Positions 9,588 to 16,136 of a DNA stretch of 16,136 nucleotides are shown here, piece after piece. Position numbers and translations under genes: made by a program. Source of the stretch: Methylophilaceae bacterium (GTDB lineage: Bacteria > Pseudomonadota > Gammaproteobacteria > Burkholderiales > Methylophilaceae). The notes below the pieces were generated by a model. It saw only the letters and a program-made list of their open reading frames with translations, did not search any database and was not told the origin of the DNA. The DNA lies in NCBI GenBank assembly GCA_017880825.1, contig JADGRN010000015.1, positions 1 through 16,136 on the forward strand, in the 5' to 3' direction. Position 1 is the first letter of the stretch. Each line of letters opens with the position of its first letter.

Positions 9588-10661
9588 TCACAATTATCAC
9601 ACTTGGAAAACGATACGTTCTTGCGCGCGCTCCTGCGCCAACCAACCGACTACACGCCGGTCTGGATGATGCGCCAGGCAGGACGTTATTTGCCGGAATA
9701 CCGGGAAACCCGCAAACGCGCCGGCAGTTTTTTGGGCCTGGCTAAAAACCCCGATTACGCGACAGAAGTTACCTTGCAGCCATTAGCGCGCTTCCCGCTT
9801 GATGCCGCTATTTTATTCTCTGACATCCTCACCGTGCCCGATGCCATGGGCCTGGGCTTGTATTTTGAAGACGGTGAAGGCCCCAAGTTCGAGCGTCCCT
9901 TACGCGAAGAATGGGAAATCCGCGACTTAACCGTGCCCAATCCCGCTGAGCATTTAAAGTATGTGCTCGACGCCGTTAAACAGATTCGTAAGGCGCTGGA
10001 TGGCAGCGTACCGCTGATCGGCTTCTCCGGTAGTCCGTGGACACTCGCTTGCTACATGGTGGAAGGCAAAGGCGGAACCGATTTCTTGAATATCAAGAAA
10101 ATGGCTTACGAGCGCCCGGACTTGCTGCATCATATTCTGGAAATCAACGCCCAAGCGGTGATCCTCTACCTAAACGCGCAAATTGAAGCCGGCGCCCAAG
10201 CCGTGATGATTTTTGATTCCTGGGGCGGTGCGCTTTCGCATGCGGCTTACCAGGAGTTTTCATTACAATACATGCAAAAAATTGTCGCAGGCCTCACTCG
10301 CAGGCATGAAGGCCACATTGTACCCTGCACCGTGTTCACCAAAGGCGGCGGCTTATGGTTAGAGAGCATTGCGAATATCGGTGCCGATTGCGTAGGCTTG
10401 GATTGGACGATTGATATTGGCGAAGCCAGGAAAAGAGTAGGCGATAAGGTGTCGCTACAAGGCAATCTAGACCCAGCAATATTGCTCTCAAATCCAACAG
10501 TGATTGAGCGCGAAGTCGGTAATATTTTGCAAAGCTACGGTCATGGTAGCGGCCATGTGTTTAATCTGGGTCACGGCATCACACAACTCACGCCACCAGA
10601 AAACGCCGCGGCGATGATTTCTGCGGTTCACAGTTTAAGTAGCCAATACCACCGACAGTAA
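9585..10661 (+). CDS. hemE: Uroporphyrinogen decarboxylase
   Basis: HemE removes four carboxyl groups from uroporphyrinogen III to give coproporphyrinogen III, on the cytoplasmic route to haem; it needs no cofactor. The 358-residue product is full length (E. coli about 354). The family signature [16 protein letters not shown] is at residues 25-40, the essential aspartate D80 lies in [13 protein letters not shown], the second signature [18 protein letters not shown] is at 146-163, and the C-terminal GLDW, LQGNLDP and FNLGHGI motifs follow. Translation appears to begin at TTG 9585, preceded by AGG and TAGG. It sits 28 bases after gltD with no terminator visible between, so it may be the last gene of a gltBD-hemE transcript. 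Sequence directly after its TAA changes to the AT-rich accessory islet. Confidence 0.96.
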   Translation: MSQLSHLENDTFLRALLRQPTDYTPVWMMRQAGRYLPEYRETRKRAGSFLGLAKNPDYATEVTLQPLARFPLDAAILFSDILTVPDAMGLGLYFEDGEGPKFERPLREEWEIRDLTVPNPAEHLKYVLDAVKQIRKALDGSVPLIGFSGSPWTLACYMVEGKGGTDFLNIKKMAYERPDLLHHILEINAQAVILYLNAQIEAGAQAVMIFDSWGGALSHAAYQEFSLQYMQKIVAGLTRRHEGHIVPCTVFTKGGGLWLESIANIGADCVGLDWTIDIGEARKRVGDKVSLQGNLDPAILLSNPTVIEREVGNILQSYGHGSGHVFNLGHGITQLTPPENAAAMISAVHSLSSQYHRQ

Positions 10662-10669
10662 TTCTTTCA
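10661..10669 (+). repeat. 9-bp direct repeat, left copy
   Basis: ATTCTTTCA begins on the last base of the hemE stop codon and recurs at 11763-11771, 17 bases before the priA stop codon. The two copies bound the accessory islet almost exactly. It could be a target-site duplication, but I found no terminal inverted repeats inside it, so chance is a real alternative. Confidence 0.3.
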
Positions 10670-10844
10670 GTCTGCGGCAGTATTCAGAAACATCCTAAGG
10701 ATGCGAGCTTTTTCGAGCCTAGTTTGGCCCGCCGGTTCGGACAAATCAGGTAACTGGCTTATCACCGTTCCAATTTGACATTGGCGCGCCCGAGATGATG
10801 AATCTAATGGAATGGACGCCCACTTCCTATAACGGCATCTGAGT

Positions 10845-10916
10845 GCCAAAGTAGTGGTTCTGTTATGACCACTAAAATAGTGGTGAGCCAAAGTGCTTGG
10901 ATGGATTGCTTTTGGC
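10845..10916 (+). repeat. Three-part competing hairpin series
   Basis: TAGGTGG-like arms are arranged so that folds exclude each other: TAGTGGT (10852-10858), its complement ACCACTA (10868-10874) and a second TAGTGGT (10878-10884). The middle arm can pair with the first (9-base loop) or with the second (3-base AAA loop). A further stem joins GCCAAAGTGC (10887-10896) with GCTTTTGGC (10908-10916), one base bulged. GCCAAAGT also occurs as a direct repeat at 10845-10852 and 10887-10894. No T tract follows any stem. Confidence 0.45.
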
Positions 10917-10922
10917 AAGGAA

Positions 10923-10957
10923 TTTACATGTAAAAATTGTATTGTTTCGAATACAAT
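10923..10957. promoter_or_regulatory. Paired palindromes upstream of the orphan gene
   Basis: TTTACATGTAAA (10923-10934) is a perfect 12-bp palindrome. Two bases on, ATTGTATT (10936-10943) and AATACAAT (10950-10957) form a perfect 8-bp inverted repeat with a 6-base centre. The right arm contains TACAAT (10952-10957), a five-of-six match to a -10 box, 33 bases before the ATG, though no good -35 sits 16-18 bases upstream. The placement suggests an operator over a promoter, perhaps activator dependent. Confidence 0.35.
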
Positions 10958-10979
10958 CAATGTAACCATAAAAAATGGC

Positions 10980-10993
10980 AAGGAAATGGCATG
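10980..10993 (+). promoter_or_regulatory. Ribosome binding site of the orphan gene
   Basis: AAGGA (10980-10984) lies 6 bases before ATG 10991, one of the two best ribosome sites in the window. It rules in favour of this ATG over the longer open frame beginning at TTG 10937. Confidence 0.7.
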
Positions 10994-11494
10994 TTTACAT
11001 TGACGTTTAGTTTGGTATCCCTTGCGGAATGCCTTGTTGCGACTGGTGGCGTTATTCTACTGGCAAGCATTTTGCATGTCTTTAACAAGAAAAGGCTGCT
11101 CGACAAGTCGATTAAGAACATAACAGAATTCATAGAGGAATATTTTATGAATACTGGAGCAAAGGTGCAGGTAACTTGCTTCAAGCTGGAGGGTAATAAA
11201 CGCTTCGTTGCCCTAATACAATCCGAACCATTAAAGCGGTTCCGTTGCTCTCATGTTTTAGAAAGCAATCTGATAACCCATATTTCCGATGTCACAGGCA
11301 ACACGGTGGAGAAAATTTACTGGCGGTTTCCGATCAAGCTAAACAAAGATTTAATGATAGCAACAGAAAAAAATAGCCTGGAGAATGATGATTTATACCT
11401 TTTAGATGGCTACGCTATAGCTGAGGCCGCGAAAGAGTACAAAGTTTCTGAAGTGTCATGGGATCAGTATGAAAGCCCAAAAAAAGAAAAATGA
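10991..11494 (+). CDS. Hypothetical membrane-anchored protein (167 aa)
   Basis: I do not recognise this protein. Residues 5-31 form one long hydrophobic segment (LVATGGVILLASILHVF at its end), followed at once by the basic stretch NKKRLLDKSIK. This predicts a single N-terminal membrane anchor with the remaining 135 or so residues in the cytoplasm. That soluble part alternates short beta-like runs (VQVTCFKL, KRFVALIQ, EKIYWRFPI) and ends in an acidic then lysine-rich tail (YLLDGYAIAEAAKEYKVSEVSWDQYE, then SPKKEK). Cysteines at 14, 63 and 86 form no metal motif. Codons are clearly AT-richer (AAA, ATA, TTA) than in hemE or priA, suggesting recent acquisition or relaxed selection. It lies alone between hemE and the convergent priA, with its own strong ribosome site and a terminator downstream. 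Coding status is likely; function is unknown. Confidence 0.65.
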   Translation: MFTLTFSLVSLAECLVATGGVILLASILHVFNKKRLLDKSIKNITEFIEEYFMNTGAKVQVTCFKLEGNKRFVALIQSEPLKRFRCSHVLESNLITHISDVTGNTVEKIYWRFPIKLNKDLMIATEKNSLENDDLYLLDGYAIAEAAKEYKVSEVSWDQYESPKKEK

Positions 11495-11519
11495 ATAACT
11501 TGGCTGGCTTGAGCTGAGA

Positions 11520-11639
11520 ATGGGTCTGCAAATATATGAACTAGCCGAAGCTAATGGCAATAAAGCTCATGACATGAGTGGGGCGATACACTACCTTGCA
11601 CCGGATCAACTGGCGGTTGGTTGCTACGGGACGGCTTGA
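11520..11639 (+). CDS. Doubtful small ORF (39 aa)
   Basis: ATG 11520 to TGA 11637-11639 encodes 39 residues beginning MGLQIYELAEANGNKAHDMS. There is only a weak purine run (GAG) before the ATG, no recognisable domain, no hydrophobic segment. It starts 25 bases after the orphan membrane gene and ends before the shared terminator, so it could be co-transcribed. It may equally be a gene fragment or chance. No other gene is seen between 11495 and 11787. Confidence 0.2.
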   Translation: MGLQIYELAEANGNKAHDMSGAIHYLAPDQLAVGCYGTA

Positions 11640-11684
11640 TTGCATGTTGTCTGGATACGATTTGGCTATGGTTAGCTAGAAATG

Positions 11685-11715
11685 AAAACGGCCTGTAGCG
11701 CTACAGGCCGTTTTT
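11685..11715. terminator. Bidirectional intrinsic terminator
   Basis: AAAACGGCCTGTAGC (11685-11699) is followed directly by its exact reverse complement (11700-11714): a perfect 30-bp palindrome with a GC-rich core and A and T runs at the two ends. On the plus strand it ends in TTTTT; on the minus strand it ends in TTTT. It lies between the convergent orphan gene (ending 11494) and priA (ending 11788), and can stop both transcripts. Confidence 0.9.
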
Positions 11716-11719
11716 GATC

Positions 11720-11743
11720 TGGCTCCCACCCCAAAACTCGAAC
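11720..11743 (-). other. tRNA 3'-end-like scrap
   Basis: On the minus strand this reads GTTCGAGT, eight unrelated bases, then GGGAGCCA, resembling the T loop to CCA of a tRNA (compare the end of tRNA-Asn). No upstream part of a tRNA and no T-stem pairing are present, so it is not a functional tRNA. TTGATC (11714-11719) and GATCAA (11745-11750) flank it as a 6-bp inverted repeat. It may be a remnant of an old integration or chance. Confidence 0.2.
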
Positions 11744-11762
11744 TGATCAAGCAATGTAACCG

Positions 11763-11771
11763 ATTCTTTCA
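11763..11771 (+). repeat. 9-bp direct repeat, right copy
   Basis: Second copy of ATTCTTTCA, in the 3' flank of priA; the first begins on the hemE stop codon. About 1.1 kb lies between the copies, all of it accessory-looking sequence. Confidence 0.3.
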
Positions 11772-11787
11772 TCAAAACTGAACAGCC

Positions 11788-13986
11788 TCAAAACTCCAGC
11801 GGATCCACATCCACTGCCCAGCGGATTTTCGCATTCAGTGGATGTGCGCTCAAATTTGCCACCAACGTTTTAAGCAGGCGCTGCAATGGTGGACGGCTAT
11901 TGGCCTGGATCAGCAGATGTCCGCGCTCCATGCCTTTTAGGCGCTCCATTTGAGGCCGTACCGGGTCGTAAATGGTGACTTTTTCACTCAATTCTCTCGC
12001 TTTATCTGCGGCATAGGTCAGAAAACGCTGCACCATGCCGTAATCATTGGCTTCGGCACGCAGCAGCACCATATAGGCATAAGGCGGAAACTGCGTCTGC
12101 CTCCGTTCTTGCAACAACTGCTGCGCATAAGCCGCGTAATTCTGCTCTCGTAACGCATTGAATAGAGCGTGATCAGGAAACGCGGTCTGGATCAACACTT
12201 CACCGGCTTTGTCCGCGCGCCCGGCACGGCCGGCCACCTGCATGAGTTGGGCAAACAAACGCTCAGCAGCACGGAAATCCGGACTGAACAATGCGCTGTC
12301 GGTATCCATCACGCCGACCAGGGTGAGGTTGGGGAAGTCATGGCCCTTGGCCAGCATCTGCGTACCCACCAGAATATCCACCTCGTCCGCATGCACCGCC
12401 GTCAGCATGTCAGTGAGTGCATGCTTGCGCCGTGTGCTGTCCCTGTCAACGCGCAGGATACGGGCCTCGGGGAACAGGGCGGCCAAGGTGGCCTCCAACC
12501 GCTGCGTGCCGTGGCCGGTAGGATGCAAATCCGGATTGCCACAGCTTGGGCATTGGCGCGTGATTTTTTCTTCGTGGCCACAGTGATGACAGCGCAAACG
12601 GCCTTGGCGTAAATGCACCACCAATCGGCTGCTGCAACGCGAACATGGCGCTATCCAGTTGCAGGCACTGCATAACAGCACGGGCGCATAGCCGCGACGG
12701 TTGATGAACAGCAGGCTTTGTTCACCCCGAGTCAAACGCTCGCGCATGGCTTCCACCAATATCGGCGACAGGCCGTCCTGCGTACCACCTTTGGAGACAT
12801 CAATACAACGGATATTAGGAAGCTTTGCTGTTAAAACCGCACGATCAGCGAGTTTCAGCAGGCCATATTTACCCGTATGCGCGTTATGCCAGGTTTCCAG
12901 CGCAGGTGTAGCAGAGCCAAGCACTATCGGCACGTTACGGCGCTTTGCGCGCATCAGCGCCACATCGCGCGCATGGTAGCGCATGCCATCCTGCTGTTTG
13001 TAGGAGCCATCGTGTTCTTCATCCACAATCACCATCCGCAATTCAGGCATGGGGGTGAACACTGCCAGCCGCGTGCCGATGACGATACGAGCCTGCCCGG
13101 ACTGTGCCAGCCGCCAGTTCAGTAAGCGCTCACTCTCGCTGAGATTGCTGTGCAATGACACCATAGGGAATTCAGGCAGACGGCTACGGAAGCGTGCTTC
13201 AAGTTGCGGAGTGAGGTTGATCTCCGGCACCAGCACCAGCGCCTGTCCGTCGTTTGCGGCCAGCACGGATTGCAACAGGCGGATATAGACTTCGGTTTTA
13301 CCGCTGCCGGTAATGCCGTGTAGCAACCAGGGCTTGAAGCCCTGGGTTTCACACATGGCCTGTAATGCCTGTATCTGATCCTGGTTGAGCTCTGGCTCTG
13401 TTGCAGATGCCTTGATCGAATTTTTCAGCCTGGCTAATACTTCTGTGGCTTGCACCCAGCCACACTCAGTCAACACCTGCATGGCTTTACGCCAGCCGGA
13501 GGAAAGTTCGGCCAAGGCGGCTTCGCTGAGCTCAGCATTCTGCAGCAAGGCCGCAAACAAACGCCACTGTAGCGCCTTGCGCAGGGGGATGGACTCCATG
13601 CCAGCGGCCCTGCCAGCATCGGTCAGGGCATAAACATGTTGTTTACGCGAAACGGCAGGTTCCGTCTGCCGCAAACGCGTCGGCAAGGCCGACAGCAAAG
13701 CCTGACCGTAAGGATATTGATAGTAATCGGCACAGAAACGCAGCAAAGCAAAGGTCTCTGCATCCAGCGGCGGCTCATTACTGAAGGCCTGCAATATGGA
13801 TTTGAGCTTGTCTGCAGGGACATCACTATGGTCTGAGACTTCCACCACAATGCCGATCTGCTTGCGGCGGCCAAAGGGCACAACCACGCGCTGTCCAGGC
13901 GCGATCTCCAACCCGCCATCGAGATAATCGAACAGGCGGTCCAGCGGAACATCCAGTGCAATTTTAAGGAAGTGCTGCCTAGTCAT
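11788..13986 (-). CDS. priA: Primosomal replication restart helicase PriA
   Basis: PriA recognises abandoned replication forks, unwinds the lagging strand 3' to 5' and loads the replicative helicase through the primosome. The 732-residue product matches the usual length. An N-terminal DNA-binding domain (1 to about 105) is followed by the helicase: Walker A GITGSGKT (224-231), DEEH (322-325), GSATP (357-361) and the arginine-finger motif QVAGRAGR (583-590). Inserted between helicase lobes are eight cysteines for two zinc ions: C439, C442, C448, C451, C466, C469, C479 and C482. The C-terminus ends in the family-like WAVDVDPLEF. The ATG at 13984-13986 is fixed by an in-frame stop 12 bases upstream; Shine-Dalgarno is poor, and a six-codon ORF (13979-13999) overlaps the start. 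It is divergent from argS and convergent with the orphan islet gene, with a shared terminator 74 bases past its stop. Confidence 0.97.
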   Translation of the reverse strand: MTRQHFLKIALDVPLDRLFDYLDGGLEIAPGQRVVVPFGRRKQIGIVVEVSDHSDVPADKLKSILQAFSNEPPLDAETFALLRFCADYYQYPYGQALLSALPTRLRQTEPAVSRKQHVYALTDAGRAAGMESIPLRKALQWRLFAALLQNAELSEAALAELSSGWRKAMQVLTECGWVQATEVLARLKNSIKASATEPELNQDQIQALQAMCETQGFKPWLLHGITGSGKTEVYIRLLQSVLAANDGQALVLVPEINLTPQLEARFRSRLPEFPMVSLHSNLSESERLLNWRLAQSGQARIVIGTRLAVFTPMPELRMVIVDEEHDGSYKQQDGMRYHARDVALMRAKRRNVPIVLGSATPALETWHNAHTGKYGLLKLADRAVLTAKLPNIRCIDVSKGGTQDGLSPILVEAMRERLTRGEQSLLFINRRGYAPVLLCSACNWIAPCSRCSSRLVVHLRQGRLRCHHCGHEEKITRQCPSCGNPDLHPTGHGTQRLEATLAALFPEARILRVDRDSTRRKHALTDMLTAVHADEVDILVGTQMLAKGHDFPNLTLVGVMDTDSALFSPDFRAAERLFAQLMQVAGRAGRADKAGEVLIQTAFPDHALFNALREQNYAAYAQQLLQERRQTQFPPYAYMVLLRAEANDYGMVQRFLTYAADKARELSEKVTIYDPVRPQMERLKGMERGHLLIQANSRPPLQRLLKTLVANLSAHPLNAKIRWAVDVDPLEF

Positions 13987-14005
13987 CCAGTTTGCTCATG
14001 AATGC

Positions 14006-14034
14006 GTTATGAGCGGAGTTGCTCTGTAGGTTAA
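14006..14034 (-). promoter_or_regulatory. Candidate promoter of priA
   Basis: On the minus strand TTAACC (14034-14029), a 17-base spacer and CATAAC (14011-14006); each box matches consensus at four of six positions. A start near 14000 would give a leader of about 15 bases. The same 88-base gap must also drive argS: TAAAAT (14032-14037, plus strand) is a good -10 box for it, but only TTATGA at a 19-base spacing offers a -35, so that promoter is less certain. Confidence 0.3.
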
Positions 14035-14074
14035 AATACGTTTTTTTATTCATGCTGTTATTTACGGTCCCGCC

Positions 14075-15733
14075 TTGAAAGCACATCTTACCGAATTACT
14101 CACACAAGCCGCAAAAAGCCTTGCAGCCGAGCCAGCCAGCCTGGATATCCAGCTCGAGCGTCCCAAAACCGCGCAGCATGGCGACTTTGCGACCAACCTG
14201 GCGATGACACTGGCCAAACCGCTGCGCCAGAACCCGCGTGCAATTGCCGAAGCCTTGAAAAAGGCGCTGCCTGCCTCGCCCTATATCAGCAAGGTGGAGA
14301 TTGCCGGTGCCGGGTTCATCAATTTCTTTTTAAGCGCCAAAGCCCAGCAAGCGATTGTTGGCGAGATTCTGAGCCAGCGCGAAGCTTACGGCCACAACAA
14401 TGCCGGTGACAAGCAAAAAGTGCAGGTGGAGTTCGTCTCCGCCAATCCCACTGGACCGTTGCATGTCGGCCATGGGCGCGGCGCGGCGGTGGGCGACTGC
14501 CTGGCGCGCTTGCTGCATGCGACGGGCTGGGACGTCACGCGCGAGTTTTATTATAACGACGCCGGAGTACAGATCGAAAATCTGGTGAAATCGGTGCAGG
14601 CGCATTGCAAAGGCATTTTGCCGGAGCATGATGCATGGCCGGAGGATGGCTATCGTGGCGACTACATCGCCGATATCGCCACGGCCTACATGGCTAGGGA
14701 AACCATCGCGGCGGACGACCAGAATGTCACCGCGACAGGTGATGCCGAGAATCAAGAGTCAATACGCCGTTTTGCCGTGGCTTACCTGCGCCGCGAACAA
14801 GATCTGGACCTGCGTGCGTTTGGTATACGCTTCGATACCTACTCGCTGGAATCCGAGCTCTACGCCACAGGCAAAGTCGAACAGACCGTGGCCAAGCTCA
14901 TCGCTAGCGGCCATACCTATGAACAGGATGGTGCGCTGTGGCTGCGTACCACGGACTTTGGCGACGACAAAGACCGCGTGATGCGCAAGACCGATGGCGG
15001 CTATACCTATTTCGTGCCGGACGTGGCCTACCATCTGGATAAATGGCAGCGCGGCTTCAAGCGCGTCATCAACGAGCAGGGCGCAGATCACCACAGCACC
15101 ATTATCCGTGTGCGCGCTGGCTTGCAGGCTTTGGACATGGGCATTCCGCCAGGCTGGCCGGATTACGTGCTGCACCAGATGGTGACCGTGATGCGTGGCG
15201 GTGAAGAGGTGAAGATTTCGAAACGTGCCGGTAGTTATGTGACTTTGCGCGATTTGATTGAAGAAGTGGGTTGCGATGCCACGCGTTATTTTCTGGCCGC
15301 ACGACGCGGCGATTCGCAACTGGTGTTCGATATCGATCTGGCGCGGGCACAAACCAACGATAACCCGGTCTACTACATTCAGTATGCCCACGCCCGCATT
15401 TGCAGCGTGTTAAACCAGTGGGGCGGAGTTGTTGCCAGCTTGAGTGGCATTGACTTAAGTCCACTGGATACAGCGCATGAAACAGCATTGATGCAGCGCT
15501 TGAGCGAATTCCCGGAGACGGTGGAAAATGCCGCACAAGAGCTGGCACCGCATATAATTGCGTATTACCTGAAAGACCTGGCAAGTGATTTGCACAGCTA
15601 CTACAATGCCCAGCAATTCCTGGTGGCGGACGAAGCCCTTAAACTGGCACGTCTGGCGCTCATCAGTGCGACGCAACAAGTATTGAAAAACGGGCTCAGT
15701 CTATTGGGCGTAAGTGCGCCAAATAAAATGTAA
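14075..15733 (+). CDS. argS: Arginyl-tRNA synthetase
   Basis: ArgS attaches arginine to tRNA-Arg in the cytoplasm; like GlnRS and GluRS it needs the tRNA to activate its amino acid. The 552-residue product is of normal length for this class I enzyme. An N-terminal Add-1-type domain ([10 protein letters not shown]) precedes the HIGH motif, here HVGHG (130-134) inside [16 protein letters not shown], and the KMSKS-equivalent loop reads KISKR (380-384) in [19 protein letters not shown]. The DALR anticodon-binding domain fills the C-terminus and is complete. The only workable start ahead of the conserved part is TTG 14075; it lacks a Shine-Dalgarno. An eight-codon ORF (14052-14078) ends in TGA overlapping this TTG (TTGA), so re-initiation could serve instead. 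The FtsN-like gene follows after 38 bases. Confidence 0.96.
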   Translation: MKAHLTELLTQAAKSLAAEPASLDIQLERPKTAQHGDFATNLAMTLAKPLRQNPRAIAEALKKALPASPYISKVEIAGAGFINFFLSAKAQQAIVGEILSQREAYGHNNAGDKQKVQVEFVSANPTGPLHVGHGRGAAVGDCLARLLHATGWDVTREFYYNDAGVQIENLVKSVQAHCKGILPEHDAWPEDGYRGDYIADIATAYMARETIAADDQNVTATGDAENQESIRRFAVAYLRREQDLDLRAFGIRFDTYSLESELYATGKVEQTVAKLIASGHTYEQDGALWLRTTDFGDDKDRVMRKTDGGYTYFVPDVAYHLDKWQRGFKRVINEQGADHHSTIIRVRAGLQALDMGIPPGWPDYVLHQMVTVMRGGEEVKISKRAGSYVTLRDLIEEVGCDATRYFLAARRGDSQLVFDIDLARAQTNDNPVYYIQYAHARICSVLNQWGGVVASLSGIDLSPLDTAHETALMQRLSEFPETVENAAQELAPHIIAYYLKDLASDLHSYYNAQQFLVADEALKLARLALISATQQVLKNGLSLLGVSAPNKM

Positions 15734-15761
15734 GCGAAAATGTAGCACCGAAAAGATGACA

Positions 15762-15774
15762 AGGAGAAATTGTG
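15762..15774 (+). promoter_or_regulatory. Ribosome binding site and GTG start of the SPOR gene
   Basis: AGGAG (15762-15766) lies 5 bases before GTG 15772. It is the best Shine-Dalgarno in the window and fixes this GTG as the start; no ATG occurs in this frame before the membrane segment. Confidence 0.8.
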
Positions 15775-16136
15775 AGTCGAGACTATAAACCCGCACCAGC
15801 CAGAGGCAATGGTTCTGGCAAAGGCGGCACATTTTTTAGCGGACTGCTGGTCGGACTGCTGTTGGGGGTAGGCATTTCGGTCGGTGTCGCCATGTTCATC
15901 AAGGGTGGAGAAAGTCCGTTTGTTGCCAAATCCACCCAGGCAACCGCCACGCCAGGCATTGATAGCACTGCGTTGCCTGCCGCAGATAAGACAGGCAAGG
16001 ACTCGGCAACGCCATCCAAGCCGCGCTTTGATTTCTACACCATATTGCCGGGTAGCGAGAGTCAGGTCACCGAGCAGGAAATCAAGCAGAAGGAATCACA
16101 ACCTGAAGCTGCCTCTGCTGGTGAAAACTATTTCCT
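15772..16136 (+). CDS. FtsN-like SPOR-family protein, N-terminal part
   Basis: Only the first 121 codons are in the window; the frame is open at the right edge. The start is GTG 15772 behind AGGAG. Residues 1-20 are a basic cytoplasmic tail (MSRDYKPAPARGNGSGKGG), residues 21-43 form one membrane segment (FFSGLLVGLLLGVGISVGVAMFI), and the rest is a low-complexity A/T/S/K/E-rich linker facing the periplasm. It contains FDFYTILPGSE, a motif that to my knowledge recurs in betaproteobacterial FtsN-like proteins found after argS. Such proteins carry a C-terminal SPOR domain that binds denuded septal peptidoglycan and help trigger constriction; that domain would lie beyond the window, so the assignment rests on the N-terminal architecture and on context. 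The gene lies 38 bases after argS and is probably co-transcribed. Confidence 0.7.
   Translation, partial: MSRDYKPAPARGNGSGKGGTFFSGLLVGLLLGVGISVGVAMFIKGGESPFVAKSTQATATPGIDSTALPAADKTGKDSATPSKPRFDFYTILPGSESQVTEQEIKQKESQPEAASAGENYF

Larger units (their letters stand above)
10662..10990. other. Gene-free 329-base stretch rich in small dyads
   Basis: No credible gene is seen here on either strand. A 104-codon minus-strand open frame (10667-10981) crosses most of it but shows no recognisable domain. The stretch holds several short inverted repeats: CATCC-TAA-GGATG (10691-10703), CCAAT-5-ATTGG (10770-10784) running into the palindrome GGCGCGCC (10783-10790), the hairpin series at 10845-10916, and the palindromes at 10923-10957. 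A TTGACA lies at 10775-10780 but has no good -10 partner. It may be a decayed element, a regulatory region of the following gene, or a structured RNA. Confidence 0.4.

Noticed and set aside
10691..10720. Terminator for hemE (CATCC-TAA-GGATG hairpin)
   Set aside because: Only five base pairs and the T run lies seven bases beyond the stem; too weak to call.
10667..10981. 104-codon minus-strand open frame in the islet
   Set aside because: No recognisable domain, and it spans obvious dyads and the ribosome site region of the orphan gene; more likely chance or a decayed fragment.
10937..10990. Longer start (TTG 10937) for the orphan membrane protein
   Set aside because: The extension lies in the palindromic region, has no ribosome site, and ATG 10991 has a strong AAGGA at 6 bases.
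1..16136. CRISPR arrays, insertion sequences, phage genes or toxin-antitoxin pairs
   Set aside because: No regularly spaced repeats, transposase or integrase motifs, or recognisable toxin or antitoxin genes were seen on either strand.

Overview
The window looks like a piece of a betaproteobacterial chromosome, most likely order Nitrosomonadales (Methylophilaceae- or Gallionellaceae-like). The basis is the style of the proteins (the ThiD variant, the GltB/GltD pair, the HemE N-terminus, the FtsN-like protein) and the gene order hemE - priA - argS - SPOR protein. No species can be fixed from sequence reading alone. Nearly all of the window is conserved housekeeping coding sequence; one short accessory islet interrupts it.

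Layout. At 98-171 lies tRNA-Gly(CCC), pointing at a convergent 54-residue rubredoxin gene (192-356, minus) that is too short for a usual ORF cut-off. Divergent from rubredoxin is a tight plus-strand cluster with overlapping genes: thiD, thiE and hemL (502-3263). A 207-base gap with a candidate promoter and a 22-bp dyad precedes gltB-gltD (3471-9556, glutamate synthase large and small subunits, joined by TAATG). hemE follows 28 bases later (9585-10661).

From 10662 to 11787 the sequence changes character. It is visibly AT-richer, carries a cluster of short inverted repeats, an orphan 167-residue membrane-anchored protein gene (10991-11494), a doubtful 39-codon ORF, a perfect 30-bp palindromic bidirectional terminator and a tRNA-3'-end-like scrap. 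It is bounded by a 9-bp direct repeat. This is the only part of the window that could hold something undescribed; nothing in it proves a new system.

Beyond it priA (11788-13986, minus) is divergent from argS (14075-15733), which is followed by the N-terminal part of an FtsN-like SPOR-family protein that runs off the window end.

How the genes work together. ThiD and ThiE supply and join the pyrimidine half of thiamine phosphate. HemL and HemE are two steps of the C5 tetrapyrrole pathway, which starts from glutamate, and the glutamate-making enzyme GltBD sits between them. PriA restarts replication forks, ArgS charges tRNA-Arg, and the SPOR protein probably acts at the division septum. Three large genes (gltB, hemE, argS) appear to start with TTG. 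Two of these have good Shine-Dalgarno sequences; argS does not, but its start overlaps the stop of a tiny upstream ORF.
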